DNA from: Brachybacterium phenoliresistens
GTDB lineage: Bacteria; Actinomycetota; Actinomycetes; Actinomycetales; Dermabacteraceae
Direction: 5' to 3'
Assembly (NCBI RefSeq): GCF_000576425.1
Contig: NZ_KK069988.1
Span: forward strand, 167,976 to 231,975
Length of the DNA: 64,000 bases
In this document: in pieces, positions 53,386 to 62,900 of the stretch
Position numbering within the stretch: the stretch's first letter is position 1
Layout of the letters: each line of letters starts with the position of its first letter
Notes under the pieces: model-generated
Databases searched by the model: none
Told to the model about the DNA's origin: nothing
What the model saw: the letters and a program-made list of their open reading frames with translations, nothing else
Made by a program: the position numbers and the translations under genes

Positions 53386-53439
53386 ATGACGACCAGATCC
53401 GTGATCTCCGCCCTCGCGCGGCCCCGCGTGCGCCGCTGA
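53386..53439 (+). CDS. Putative 17-residue leader peptide of the ABC-F gene
   Basis: A leaderless ATG 7 nt after TAGCGT opens [17 protein letters not shown], which stops 73 nt before the ABC-F start. The C-terminus has two Arg-X-Arg (+X+) motifs, the context at which macrolide-bound ribosomes stall in ErmL- and MsrL-type leaders. Leader ORFs are common before ABC-F resistance genes. The peptide is inferred from position and motif, not from a known family. Confidence 0.55.
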   Translation: MTTRSVISALARPRVRR

Positions 53440-53505
53440 GGCGGCCGCACCCCCAGATCGTCCTGCCGCCTCCCGCTCCGTCCATCGCTCCGGCGCCCGG
53501 GAAGG
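53438..53505 (+). promoter_or_regulatory. Mutually exclusive base pairings before the ABC-F start
   Basis: GAGGCGGC (53438-53445, leader stop region) is fully complementary to GCCGCCTC (53465-53472). The overlapping CCTCCCG (53469-53475) can instead pair with CGGGAAGG (53498-53505), which includes the ABC-F ribosome-binding site, with one bulged A. The two helices compete, as in attenuators. Which state is ON is not clear from sequence. Confidence 0.4.
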
Positions 53506-53512
53506 CACCCCC

Positions 53513-55144
53513 ATGTCCACCACCCTCCGTTCCTCTCTGCCCTCGCACCGCTCCGCCCACCTTCGGGCCGATGACCTGCGGCTCGTCCGCGACGGCCGCG
53601 TCCTGCTCGAGGGGCTGACCTGCACGGTCCCCGCGGGACGGCGCCTCGCCGTCGTCGGCGAGAACGGCCGCGGCAAGACGACCCTGCTCGAGACCCTCGC
53701 CGGGCTGCGCGATCCCGACGCGGGCACCATCGAGCGCCACGGGAGCCTCGCCCTGGTGCGCCAGACGCTCCCGGCCCTCACGGCCGATGCGCGCCGGCGC
53801 ACCGTCGGCGATCTCACGGCGCAGCTGCTGTCCCGGCCCCGAGCCGCCCTCGACGAGCTCGACGCCGCGGCCCTCGCCCTCGTCGAGGACGCCTCGGCCG
53901 CGGCCGCCGCCCGGTACGACGACGCCCTCGCCGAGGCGACCCGGCTCGATGCCTGGGACGCGCCGCGGCGCCTGGAGGTCGCCCTCGAGGAGCTCGGGGC
54001 CGTCCACCCGCCGCAGCGACGGCTCGGCGAGCTCTCCGTGGGCCAGCGGTACCGCATCCGCCTGGCCGGGGTGCTCGCGGCCCGCGAGGATCTGCTGCTG
54101 CTGGACGAGCCCGGCAACCATCTGGACGACCGCGGCCTCGATCACCTGGCCCGGGCCCTGCACGAGCACGAGGGGGCGGCCGTCCTCGTCTCCCACGACC
54201 GCACCCTGCTGGCCGAGGTCGCCACCGCGTTCCTGGACCTGGACCCCACCGCCGGCGGCATCCCGCTGCAGGTGGGCGGCGGCATCGGGACGTGGCGTGC
54301 CGAGCGCCGCCGAGCCCGGGCCGCCTGGGAGGACGCCTACGCCCGTCAGCAGGACGAGCAGCGGCGCCTTGCCGAGCAGGCGCAGCGTGCCCGGGACCGG
54401 CTGACCACCGGGTGGAGGCCCGAGAAGGGCACCGGCCGGCATCAGCGCGCCTCCCGCGCCCCCGGGGTCGTGCGGGCGATGAACGAGCGCATCGCCCGCC
54501 TCGAGGAGCATCGGCTCGACGTCCCTCCGCCGCCGGCCCGGCTGGTCCTCGCGCCCTCGGGGACGCGGGCAGGGGCCCCGCTGCTGCGCGCGGACGGAGC
54601 GGGCGTGCGGGGAGACGGACCGCGGCCGCGGCTGCAGGGGCTGGACCTGCGCCTGGCGGGCGGGGACCGGCTCCTGCTGGTCGGCCCCAACGGGGCCGGG
54701 AAGTCGACCGCCCTCGGCCTGCTCTCGGGCCGCATCGCCCCGGACGAGGGGGAGGTGCGCGTGCTCGGCGGTGCCCGCATCGGCGAGCTGCGGCAGGAGC
54801 ACGGCCCGGAGGCGGCGGCGCACCGCGGCCCGGAGGCGGCGGCGCACCGCGGCCCGGAGGCGGCGGCGCAGGACGCGCCGGGCAGCCCGGGGGAGCGGCG
54901 GCGCCGGGAGCTCGCCCGCCTGTTCGCCGAGCGCCCCGACGTGCTGCTGCTGGACGAGCCCACCAACCACCTGGGGCCGGCCGGCGTCGACGACCTGGTC
55001 GCGGCCCTCGCCGACCACCCCGCCGCGGTGGTGCTCGCCACGCACGATCGGCATCTGCTGGAGGTCCTGTCCACGTGGCCGCGCCGCCAGGTCACAGAAG
55101 GGGAACTCGGGCAGACGAGCAGCCCTCCCGGGCCGCGCGGATGA
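53513..55144 (+). CDS. ABC-F family ATPase, probable ribosome-protection protein
   Basis: The 543 residues hold two ABC cassettes and no membrane domain. NBD1 has [18 protein letters not shown] and [16 protein letters not shown]2 has GPNGAGKST and [13 protein letters not shown]. The linker between them (about 255-330) is Arg/Glu-rich coiled coil, the PtIM arm that reaches the ribosomal peptidyl-transferase centre. Such proteins dislodge antibiotics or rescue stalled ribosomes. NBD2 has a degenerate signature (GSPGE for LSGGE) and carries a tandem repeat. The promoter and leader upstream support an antibiotic-inducible role; the drug class is unknown. Confidence 0.92.
   Translation: MSTTLRSSLPSHRSAHLRADDLRLVRDGRVLLEGLTCTVPAGRRLAVVGENGRGKTTLLETLAGLRDPDAGTIERHGSLALVRQTLPALTADARRRTVGDLTAQLLSRPRAALDELDAAALALVEDASAAAAARYDDALAEATRLDAWDAPRRLEVALEELGAVHPPQRRLGELSVGQRYRIRLAGVLAAREDLLLLDEPGNHLDDRGLDHLARALHEHEGAAVLVSHDRTLLAEVATAFLDLDPTAGGIPLQVGGGIGTWRAERRRARAAWEDAYARQQDEQRRLAEQAQRARDRLTTGWRPEKGTGRHQRASRAPGVVRAMNERIARLEEHRLDVPPPPARLVLAPSGTRAGAPLLRADGAGVRGDGPRPRLQGLDLRLAGGDRLLLVGPNGAGKSTALGLLSGRIAPDEGEVRVLGGARIGELRQEHGPEAAAHRGPEAAAHRGPEAAAQDAPGSPGERRRRELARLFAERPDVLLLDEPTNHLGPAGVDDLVAALADHPAAVVLATHDRHLLEVLSTWPRRQVTEGELGQTSSPPGPRG
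54803..54874 (+). repeat. 24-bp tandem repeat inside ABC-F NBD2
   Basis: Three copies of a 24-bp unit (54803-54826, 54827-54850 identical, 54851-54874 nearly so) encode [24 protein letters not shown]. They lie between the NBD2 strand IGELRQE and the degenerate signature motif, where other ABC-F proteins have a short loop. Confidence 0.92.
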
Positions 55145-55203
55145 CAGACTTCCGCCACCGACGTCCGTCCCGCGCCGTCCCCGCCCGATCCCCGAGGAAA
55201 TCC

Positions 55204-55686
55204 ATGCCCCGCGTGCACACCAGCCAGATCTACCTCCCGGGAGCCGCCTCGGCGCCCGGCCGCCACGAGTACGACGTCGCCGAGCTGCGCGCCTTCTTCG
55301 GCGGCGAGGACGCGCTCGAGGACGACAGCGTGCTCATGTCGGCCACGCCCAAGGACAGCGACGTGATCCGTCCGCTCCCGCTGCGCCCGCACGGGGCGAG
55401 CCTGAGCTACGAGCACATCCCGCGGCGCGGCTTCTCTCTGTCCTGGCAGCGACCGGAGAAGGACGGCGTGGCCCGCCCCCTCCTGCTGAGCGTCGGCCGC
55501 CAGGAGATGCTGCAGGTCTTCCAGCAGAAGGAGAACCAGGCGCACGTGCCGCTGGGCACCTGCATCCCCGGGCACAAGGCGTTCCGGGTGGTCGAGGACT
55601 TCGCCTCCGATCCCGAACGACCCAGCGGGATCGTCGAATGGGTCGAGGCCGGGCAGCTCGACTGGCCGGAGGCCTTCGGGGACTGA
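55204..55686 (+). CDS. Conserved hypothetical protein
   Basis: The 160 residues are mixed alpha/beta and cytosolic, with no signal peptide or membrane segment. [51 protein letters not shown] and [19 protein letters not shown] are distinctive, but I recognise no family. GAGGAAATCC sets the ATG at 55204. An earlier ATG at 55141 overlaps the ABC-F stop and would add 21 Arg-rich residues, so it may be translationally linked to the ABC-F gene. Confidence 0.65.
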   Translation: MPRVHTSQIYLPGAASAPGRHEYDVAELRAFFGGEDALEDDSVLMSATPKDSDVIRPLPLRPHGASLSYEHIPRRGFSLSWQRPEKDGVARPLLLSVGRQEMLQVFQQKENQAHVPLGTCIPGHKAFRVVEDFASDPERPSGIVEWVEAGQLDWPEAFGD

Positions 55687-55768
55687 GCCCCGATTCCCCG
55701 GCGGCGGGGCCGCGCGCGGACCATACTGGTCGGCACGAAGGCACCGATCCGATCAGGGGTGATCGCCG

Positions 55769-57061
55769 ATGGACGAGCACGGTCGCAGCGCCGGGCGCGG
55801 CCGGCGGGCCGCGCGGCGGCAGCCGGCGGTGACCGCCCGCTACCGGACCTCGCGGCCGCGGGATCTCATCGCCGAGGCCGCTGCCGACCGCGCCGACCCG
55901 ACCCCGGCCGCCCCTCGGGCCGCCGCGCGCCCGAGGGGCGATCAGCCGGTGTCCGATCAGCCGGCGGCCGATCCCCGCACGCCCGAGATCCCGGGCATCG
56001 GCCCCCTCGCGCCCGATGCCCGGGAGTTCGATGGTCGGACGCCCGAATCCCAGGCCTCAGATGCTCGGGCCTCCGATGCTCAGGCCTCCGGTGCTCGGTC
56101 TTCCGATGCTCAGGCGCCCGATCCTCGGACCTCCGATGCCCAGGCGGCCGTGCGCGGCGGGGCGGAGGTCGAGGAGGGCGCCGTCGACCACGACGCCGCC
56201 CCGGCGCGCCGGCGCCACCGCGCTCCGGTGCCGGCCGTGGTCGAACCCGCCCGGGCACCCCACGGCGGAGCGCATCGCGCACCGCGCACTCCCCGCAGCT
56301 GGCCCGGCGATCCCGCGGCGGCCTGGGCGGCCGCCGCCGTCGCGGACGGCCCCGAGCTCACGGCGGGGCGCGCCGCCCGGCCGTGCCCTCCGCGCCTGGA
56401 CACCCTCGAGGAGGTCGCGGCGCACCTGAGCCCCCGGATCACCGGATACCACCTGCGCGCCCTCGTGCTCCTGCTGCCCGGCCTCGTCCTCGGACTGGTG
56501 CTCGTGGTCCGGCCCGGGCGGATGGACGCGCTCATGGCCCAGGGGCCGACGGCGGTCGCGGCCTGGGTCCTGTGCCTCGGCCTGGTGCTCGCCGCGCCGG
56601 TGTGCTGGCTGGTGGGACGGGCCCTGTTCGAGTCCCGTCTGCGCGCCGCGAGCGAGCGGGCGCTGCGCGACGGGGTGCTGTGCGAGGTGCTGGATCCCGG
56701 GGCGTCCCGCCCGGCGGGCTCCGGGTTCGAGGGCCCGCAGATCCTCCTGGAGACGGACCTGGACCCGCAGCGCGCCGCCCGCATCCGCCAGGCGCTGGCG
56801 TCCTACGCGAGGGCCGAGGGGGCCCATCGCGCCTTCGAGGCCGGGCCGGGCGAGGTGGCCCGCTCGGTGCTGACATCGGCCGAGCTGTTCGGACCGCAGG
56901 CGGCCGGCGGCTACCTGGCGCGCGGGGCCGGCCTCGAGGCCGGAGCCTGGGCCCTGGTCCTGCCGGCGGAGGCGCCGCTGGACCCCGCCGCACCGTACGG
57001 GGACGCGACGCTGATCGCCGTCACCGATCCGCCGCAGGGCTCGGCCTGGGACCGCCTGTGA
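55769..57061 (+). CDS. Membrane protein with repetitive N-terminal region
   Basis: The 430-residue protein has a disordered Ala/Arg/Asp/Pro-rich N-terminal half (1-225) with six (Q/R)ASDA-type pentapeptide repeats near 95-124. Two membrane segments follow (about 230-252 and 258-280) and then a soluble C-terminal domain (285-430) with an ILLETDLDPQRAARIRQALASYARAEG helix and a closing ATLIAVTDPPQGSAWDRL. I do not recognise a family. AGGGGTGATC precedes the ATG. Confidence 0.65.
   Translation: MDEHGRSAGRGRRAARRQPAVTARYRTSRPRDLIAEAAADRADPTPAAPRAAARPRGDQPVSDQPAADPRTPEIPGIGPLAPDAREFDGRTPESQASDARASDAQASGARSSDAQAPDPRTSDAQAAVRGGAEVEEGAVDHDAAPARRRHRAPVPAVVEPARAPHGGAHRAPRTPRSWPGDPAAAWAAAAVADGPELTAGRAARPCPPRLDTLEEVAAHLSPRITGYHLRALVLLLPGLVLGLVLVVRPGRMDALMAQGPTAVAAWVLCLGLVLAAPVCWLVGRALFESRLRAASERALRDGVLCEVLDPGASRPAGSGFEGPQILLETDLDPQRAARIRQALASYARAEGAHRAFEAGPGEVARSVLTSAELFGPQAAGGYLARGAGLEAGAWALVLPAEAPLDPAAPYGDATLIAVTDPPQGSAWDRL
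56051..56140 (+). repeat. 15-bp tandem repeat, six units
   Basis: Six consecutive 15-bp units with consensus YGGGCCTCCGATGCT encode the pentapeptides QASDA, RASDA, QASGA, RSSDA, QAPDP and RTSDA. The units are diverged by 1-4 bases, so this array is older than the perfect repeats at 5530-5583. Confidence 0.88.
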
Positions 57062-57083
57062 GCCGTCGCGGCGCGGCGCAGGC

Positions 57084-57125
57084 GCGCGAGGGGCGGCGGT
57101 GCGGGCGCGAGGGGCGGCGGTGCGG
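57084..57125. repeat. Two perfect 21-bp tandem copies upstream of the UGPase gene
   Basis: GCGCGAGGGGCGGCGGTGCGG occurs at 57084-57104 and again at 57105-57125, and a partial third copy follows. It fills the spacer after the membrane protein stop and before the promoter at 57192. Confidence 0.9.
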
Positions 57126-57203
57126 GCGCGCGAGGGCGGTCCGCATCCCGGGCACGGGAGGGACGACGACGCGCGCCCCCGACAGCCCCGATACCCTGGC
57201 CCC

Positions 57204-58583
57204 ATGAGCACCGAAGGCCTCGCCGCAGCACAGCAGAAGATGACCGACGCCGGCGTTCCGCAGACCGCCATCGACGTCTTCTCCCACTACTACGCCCAGC
57301 TCGAGGACGGCACCACCGGCTCGATCCCCGAGGAGACCATCGAGCCCTACCTCGACCCGCCGAAGCTCGACGACGTGACCATCGATCCCTTCGCCGCCAA
57401 GGAGGTGTTCGACAAGCTCGCGATCATCAACCTCAACGGAGGCCTAGGCACCTCCATGGGCATGGACCGGGCCAAGTCGCTGCTCCCTGTCCGCGACGGG
57501 AAGAGCTTCCTGGAGATCATCGTCGAGCAGGTGCTCGCCGCGCGTCGCGCGACCGGTGCGCGCCTGCCGCTGGTGTTCATGAACTCCTTCCGCACCCGGG
57601 AGGACACCCTCGAGGTCCTCTCGCGGTACCCGGACCTGCCCGTGGGCGACCTGCCGCTGGACTTCCTGCAGAACAAGGAGCCCAAGCTCCGCGCCGACGA
57701 CCTCACGCCCGTCGAGCACCCCGCCGATCCCGACCTCGAGTGGTGCCCGCCCGGCCACGGCGACATCTACACGGCCCTGCAGACCTCGGGACTGCTGCAG
57801 CAGCTGCTGGACGCCGGATTCCGCTACGCCTCGGTCTCCAACTCCGACAACCTCGGCACCGTCCCCAACCCCGTGATCGCCGCATGGTTCGCGGGCACCG
57901 GCGCGCCCTATGCGGCAGAGCTGTGCCGCCGCACCGCCGCGGACCGCAAGGGCGGCCACCTGGCGGTCCGGAAGTCCGACGGCCGGCTGATCCTGCGCGA
58001 CACCGCGCAGACGCCCGAGGACCAGATGCACTTCTTCACCGACGAGCACCGCCACCCGTTCTTCCACACCAACAACCTGTGGTTCGACCTCGAGCAGGTC
58101 GCGGCGATCCTCGCCGAGCGCGACGGGGTGATGGGCCTGCCGCTGATCCGCAACGAGAAGACCGTCGACCCGGCCGACAAGACCAGCACGAAGGTCTACC
58201 AGATCGAATCCGCCATGGGCGCGGCGATCGAGGTCTTCGACGGCGCCACCGCGATCGTCGTGGACCGCTCGCGCTTCCTCCCGGTCAAGGCCACCAGCGA
58301 CCTGCTGCTGGTGCGCTCGGACGCCTACGAGCTCGACGAGCGGATGGCGCTGGTCCAGCAGGTCGAGACGGTCCCGGGAGTCTCCCTCGACGCCGAGCAC
58401 TACAAGCTGGTGGGCGACTTCGAGGAGCGCTTCGCCGAGGGCGTCCCCTCGCTGCGCGAGGCCGCGTCCCTCACCGTCGAGGGCGATCACCGCTTCGGCG
58501 CGGGCGTCGTCGCCACGGGCGATGCGCGCGTCACCGCCGACGACCCGGCGGAGATCCCCGCCGGGACCGTGATCGGCGGCTGA
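57204..58583 (+). CDS. UTP-glucose-1-phosphate uridylyltransferase, eukaryotic UGP2 type
   Basis: The 459-residue protein has the nucleotide-binding loop LNGGLGTSMGMDRAKSLLPV near residue 78, FMNSFRTREDT, WCPPGHGDIYTAL, VSNSDNLG and the HTNNLWFDL and VPRSR-like VVDRSRFLPVKATSDLLL motifs of the UGP2 family. It differs from bacterial GalU. It makes UDP-glucose for glycans in the cytosol. The left-handed beta-helix C-terminus is short. The ATG is 6 nt after TACCCT (57192-57197), a leaderless start. Confidence 0.95.
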   Translation: MSTEGLAAAQQKMTDAGVPQTAIDVFSHYYAQLEDGTTGSIPEETIEPYLDPPKLDDVTIDPFAAKEVFDKLAIINLNGGLGTSMGMDRAKSLLPVRDGKSFLEIIVEQVLAARRATGARLPLVFMNSFRTREDTLEVLSRYPDLPVGDLPLDFLQNKEPKLRADDLTPVEHPADPDLEWCPPGHGDIYTALQTSGLLQQLLDAGFRYASVSNSDNLGTVPNPVIAAWFAGTGAPYAAELCRRTAADRKGGHLAVRKSDGRLILRDTAQTPEDQMHFFTDEHRHPFFHTNNLWFDLEQVAAILAERDGVMGLPLIRNEKTVDPADKTSTKVYQIESAMGAAIEVFDGATAIVVDRSRFLPVKATSDLLLVRSDAYELDERMALVQQVETVPGVSLDAEHYKLVGDFEERFAEGVPSLREAASLTVEGDHRFGAGVVATGDARVTADDPAEIPAGTVIGG

Positions 58584-58688
58584 CCCCGCCGCGCGGGCCG
58601 TCCCCGGGCCGGCCCGCGCGGGCGGCGCGTTCCCGCACGGCAGCAGCCGGCCCGTACGGCAGGAGCCGGCCCGCGCCGGCGCGGCCGG

Positions 58689-59918
58689 TCAGGTCAGGTG
58701 GCGCCAGACCGGGCGGGGGAGGGCCGCGAGGGCCTGCGTGCGGGCGAAACCGGCCTGGTCCAGCAGCTCCAGCCCGTCCTGGGAGGGATCGCGGCGGAAC
58801 AGATCGGTCTCCGGATCCCGCAGGCGGGTCCACTGGCGGTCGGCGCAGGCGGCGGTGATCTTCCGGCCGGGCACGTCGGACCCGAGGATCGCCTCGGCCA
58901 TCAGCAGGTTCGCGCAGAGGATCGCGTTGAAGGCGACCGGCTGCGCATCCAGCGGACCGCCGGCCTCCCAGACCCGATAGTGGTCGATCACGGCGTCGAC
59001 GATCTCCAGGCAGCGGTCGCGGTGCGCAGCATCGCCGGTGACCTCGAACAGCAGCGCCTCCACGCCCAGCGGGACGCCCTGGTTGTAGGTCCACTGGGTG
59101 CGGTCGATGGAGCCGTCGAGCTTGACGTTGTCCCAGAACAGCCCGTTGGGGGCGAGCAGGTGCTCGCGCGTCCAGTCCACGCAGCGCAGGGCGAAGTCGA
59201 GGTGCTCCTGCTCGCCCGTGATCTGGAACAGCCGGATCCCCAGCTTCGCGGTCGGCATGTTCGAGACCGTGTTGCGGTCGTCGTTCCAGTCGGTCTGGGC
59301 CCACCACACGCCGCCGGGCGCGGGATGGCTGGGATCGTCGTCCCATCCCGAGCGCAGCAGGGCGTACACCTCGAGGGCGCGCTCGACGTCGCCGCGCGCC
59401 CCGTCGGTGATCAGGTGCTCCTCGACCTCGAGCATCCCGACCCAGGCGTTGTCGTCGTAGAAGTAGTCGCCGTGCGCGCCCTGCTCGGGATCCGTCGCCG
59501 AGGCGTAGCCGGGCAGGCCGGTGTCGCCGCCGGCGGCGTGCCAGTAGCGCTCCTGCGCCCGGTCGCGGGAGGCGAGCTGCTCCGCGAGCGAGGCCGGGGC
59601 GCCCGGGGCATGGGCGAGCTCGCTGCTCGCGGCGCGGGCCTGCGAGAGCGGCCATTCGTAGGAGTAGGGCGGGTCGTTCTCCCGCACCGGGTGGTGTTCG
59701 TGCAGCAGGTCGGTGCCGTCGCCCGCGGCGAAGCGGGACTCGAGCGCGGCGACCGCCGCCAGGGCGCGGTCACGGGCCTCCTGGAGGCCCGGGGCCTCCG
59801 GCTCCGGGGCGGCCGCAGCGGGGGTCAGGCCGGCGCCGGCGGCGAGGGCCCCGGCGGCGCCGAGTCCTCCCAGGGCTGCGCGGCGGGACAGGGGACGGGG
59901 ACGGGACGGGTGGGGCAT
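58689..59918 (-). CDS. Tat-exported GH76 family alpha-1,6-mannanase-like protein
   Basis: The 409 residues start with a Tat signal (Arg12-Arg13 in LSRRAALGGLGAAG). The (alpha/alpha)6 domain has the catalytic Asp pair in DYFYDDNAWVG and WTYNQGVPLGVEALL, diagnostic of GH76. Members cut alpha-1,6-mannan of fungal walls or actinobacterial lipomannan. GAGGAG precedes the ATG by 5 nt. A LacI-like operator is present upstream. Confidence 0.9.
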   Translation of the reverse strand: MPHPSRPRPLSRRAALGGLGAAGALAAGAGLTPAAAAPEPEAPGLQEARDRALAAVAALESRFAAGDGTDLLHEHHPVRENDPPYSYEWPLSQARAASSELAHAPGAPASLAEQLASRDRAQERYWHAAGGDTGLPGYASATDPEQGAHGDYFYDDNAWVGMLEVEEHLITDGARGDVERALEVYALLRSGWDDDPSHPAPGGVWWAQTDWNDDRNTVSNMPTAKLGIRLFQITGEQEHLDFALRCVDWTREHLLAPNGLFWDNVKLDGSIDRTQWTYNQGVPLGVEALLFEVTGDAAHRDRCLEIVDAVIDHYRVWEAGGPLDAQPVAFNAILCANLLMAEAILGSDVPGRKITAACADRQWTRLRDPETDLFRRDPSQDGLELLDQAGFARTQALAALPRPVWRHLT

Positions 59919-59939
59919 GCGATCTCCTCGGGAGAGAGC

Positions 59940-59985
59940 GGTTCGGGCCGCGTCGGTGCGGCCCGAACCACCTTAAGCGCTCAAG
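59940..59985 (-). promoter_or_regulatory. Hairpin and LacI-like operator between putA and the GH76 gene
   Basis: GGTTCGGGCCGC (59940-59951) and GCGGCCCGAACC (59958-59969) form a perfect 12-bp stem with a 6-nt loop, placed 12 nt after the putA stop and so a good terminator. CTTAAGCGCTCAAG (59972-59985) is a near-perfect 14-bp palindrome around AGCGCT, the form of LacI-family operators, and overlaps the putA stop codon. If the GH76 transcript starts here, the hairpin would be in its 5' leader. Confidence 0.55.
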
Positions 59986-62900
59986 CCCGTCCGCGGGAGT
60001 ACCCGACGCCGCCCGTGAGGTCGTATTCCTGCAGCAGCGGGTTGCCGTAGCGGTGATCTGTGGCGCTGATCGCCTGCTCATGCAGGAAGGCCAGCAGCTC
60101 CAGGCGACCGCTCACGGTGGGCGGTGCGGGGTACAGGGCGACCTCCACCCGGTCGGCGATCGCGGCGTGGAGTGCGGCATCGGCCTCGCCGAGCAGCCGG
60201 ATCCGCATCCGCCGCAGCTGCGGCACCCGGGCGGCGAACTCCTCGGCGGTCTCCACCCGGACCTCGACCCCGGCCAGGTCGGAGGACGCGACCGTCTCGC
60301 GCAGCGCCGCATCGGCCAGGGACACCTCGACATCGGCACCGGCGGCCGCGGCGGCATGCAGCACGCGGGCGAGCCCCGTCGCCTCGGCGCCGTCGGCCGC
60401 GCGGATCACCGTCGGCACCGGTACGTAGCGCAGGATGTTGACCTCGCCGTGCAGGTCCTGGCGGTCCCGGGGCAGGAAGGTGCCGGCGAGATGGCGGCGG
60501 TCCGAGGCGCGGGCCTCCTCGAGCCAGGCCTCCCGGTCCGGGCGCGGATGCGCATCGGCCACGTCGACCAGCTGCAGCAGGTAGTTCGGGCCGCCGGCCT
60601 TGGTGGTCTGGCCGATGGCCGAGCGCTTCCAGCCGCCGAAGGCCTGGCGCTCCACGATCGCCCCGGTGATGCCGCGGTTGATGTACAGGTTCCCGGCCTC
60701 GACGTGATCGGTCCACCAGGCGACCTCGTCCGGGTCCAGGGAGTGCAGCCCGGCCGTGAGGCCGTAGGCGGTGCCGTTCTGGATGCGCACGGCGTCCTCG
60801 AGGGTGTCGGCGTGGATGATGCCGAGCACCGGGCCGAAGTACTCGGTGAGGTGGAACTCCGAGCCCTCTCGCACGCCGTCGCGCACGCCGGGCGTCCACA
60901 GCAGCCCCTCGGCGTCCAGCTGCTCGGGCTCGGCGATCCACCGCTCGCCCGGGCCGAGCTCGCCGAGGCCCTTGGCGAGCTTCTCGCCCGGGGGCTCGAT
61001 GACGGGGCCCACCTGGGCCGTCGGGTCCGAGGGCAGGCCCACGTGGAGGCTGAGCACCGCATCGGCCAGCTGGGCGTCGAAGCGGCGGGACCGGGAGACC
61101 GAGCCGACGGTGATCACCAGGCTCGCCGCGGAGCACTTCTGGCCGGCGTGCCCGAAGGCGCTGGCGGCCACGTCCTTCGCCGCGAGGTCGAGGTCGGCGT
61201 GCGGGGTCACGATGATGGAGTTCTTGCCGGAGGTCTCCGCCTTGATCCGCAGCTCGGGACGCCAGGAGGCGAACAGGGCGGCGGTGTCGTAGGCGCCGGT
61301 GAGGATCAGCTGGTCCACCCGCGGGTCCGAGACCAGCGCCCGGCCCACCTCGTTCTCGGGGGCGTCGACGATGGTCAGCACGCCCTCGGGCACCCCGGCC
61401 TCCCGCAGCAGGCGGCCGATCACCGCGCCGCAGCGCCGGGCCTGCGGGGCCGGCTTCATGACGACGGCGCTGCCCGTCACCAGCGGCGCCAGCACCGAGC
61501 CGGTGGGGATCGCCAGCGGGAAGTTCCAGGGAGGCGTGACCAGGGTCAGGCGGCGGGGGATCGCGACGATCTCCGACTGCGCGGCGAGGGCCTCCGCCTG
61601 GTCGGCGTAGTACAGGGCGAAGTCGATGGCCTCGCTGACCTCCGGATCGCCCTGCTCGAGGGTCTTGCCGGTCTCGGAGGCGGCCACCTCGAGCAGCTCC
61701 GCCCGATGCTGCGACAGCACCTGGGCGGCGCGCCGCAGCACGGCGGCGCGCTCCGCGGCGGGACGTGCCGCCCAGGCGGTCTGGGCCTCCAGCGCCTCGC
61801 GGCAGATCCGGTCGACGTCCTCGAGGGAGCCGATGCGGGCGGCCTCGGCCTCCGCCACCCCGAGCCGCGAGCCGCGGATCCGATGGGTGATGGTCTCGGC
61901 CCACTCCTGGTTCACCGGGGTGGACATGTCGGTGTCCGGCGTGTTGACGAAGGCGCCGGGGCGGGCCGGGAGCACGCTGCCGCCCAGCTCGGGCGGATCC
62001 GAGATCGCCTCCCGGGCCCGGTCCTGGTCGCGGTGGGTGGGACGCGGGTCCTCGCGCAGGGCACGGTCCAGGGACCGGCGGAAGCGCTCCTCCTCGCGGG
62101 CGAAGAGCTCCTCGGAGCGGTCCAGCTCGAAGACGGCGGACATGAAGTTGTCCGAGGAGGCGTTCTCCTCGAGGCGGCGCACCAGGTAGGACACGGCGAC
62201 GTCGAACTGCTGCGGGGCGACGATGGGGACGTACAGGCGCATCGAGCCGACGCTCTCGCGCACCGCGGCCTGCTGGCCCGGCGCCATGCCGGCGAGCATC
62301 TCGAACTCGACCCCGCCCTCGACCCCGGAGGCGATGCCGCGGCGCTGCATGAGCAGGTGCGCGAAGGCGGCGTCGAAGAGGTTGTGGCCCGCGACGCCCA
62401 GGTGCACGGCCTCCAGGTGCTCGGGGCGCAGGGAGTCCAGCAGCACGCGCTTGTACTGCGCGTCCGTCTCCTCCTTGGTGTGGAACGGCGCCTGCTCGAA
62501 TCCGTGGAGGGACGCGTCCACCTTCTCCAGCGCCAGGTTCGCGCCCTTGACGACCCGCACCTTGATCGGCGCGCCGCCCTGGGCGACCCGCCGGCGGGCG
62601 AAGGCGCGCAGGCGCTCCATCGCCCCGAGGGCATCGGGCAGGTAGGCCTGCAGGACGATGCCGGCGCGCAGATGCAGCAGCTCGGGCCGGTCCAGCAGAC
62701 GCTCGAAGACCTGGAGGGTCAGCTCGAGATCCCGGAACTCCTCCATGTCCATGTTCAGGAAGGTGGGCTCCTCGGCGCGGGCCGCGTCCAGGTACAGCGG
62801 CAGGAGGGTCTCCACGATGTGGCGGACGGTGTCCTGCGCGCCCCACAGCGACAGGTGGTCGACGATGGAGGAGACCTTGATGGAGACGTAGTCGACGTCG

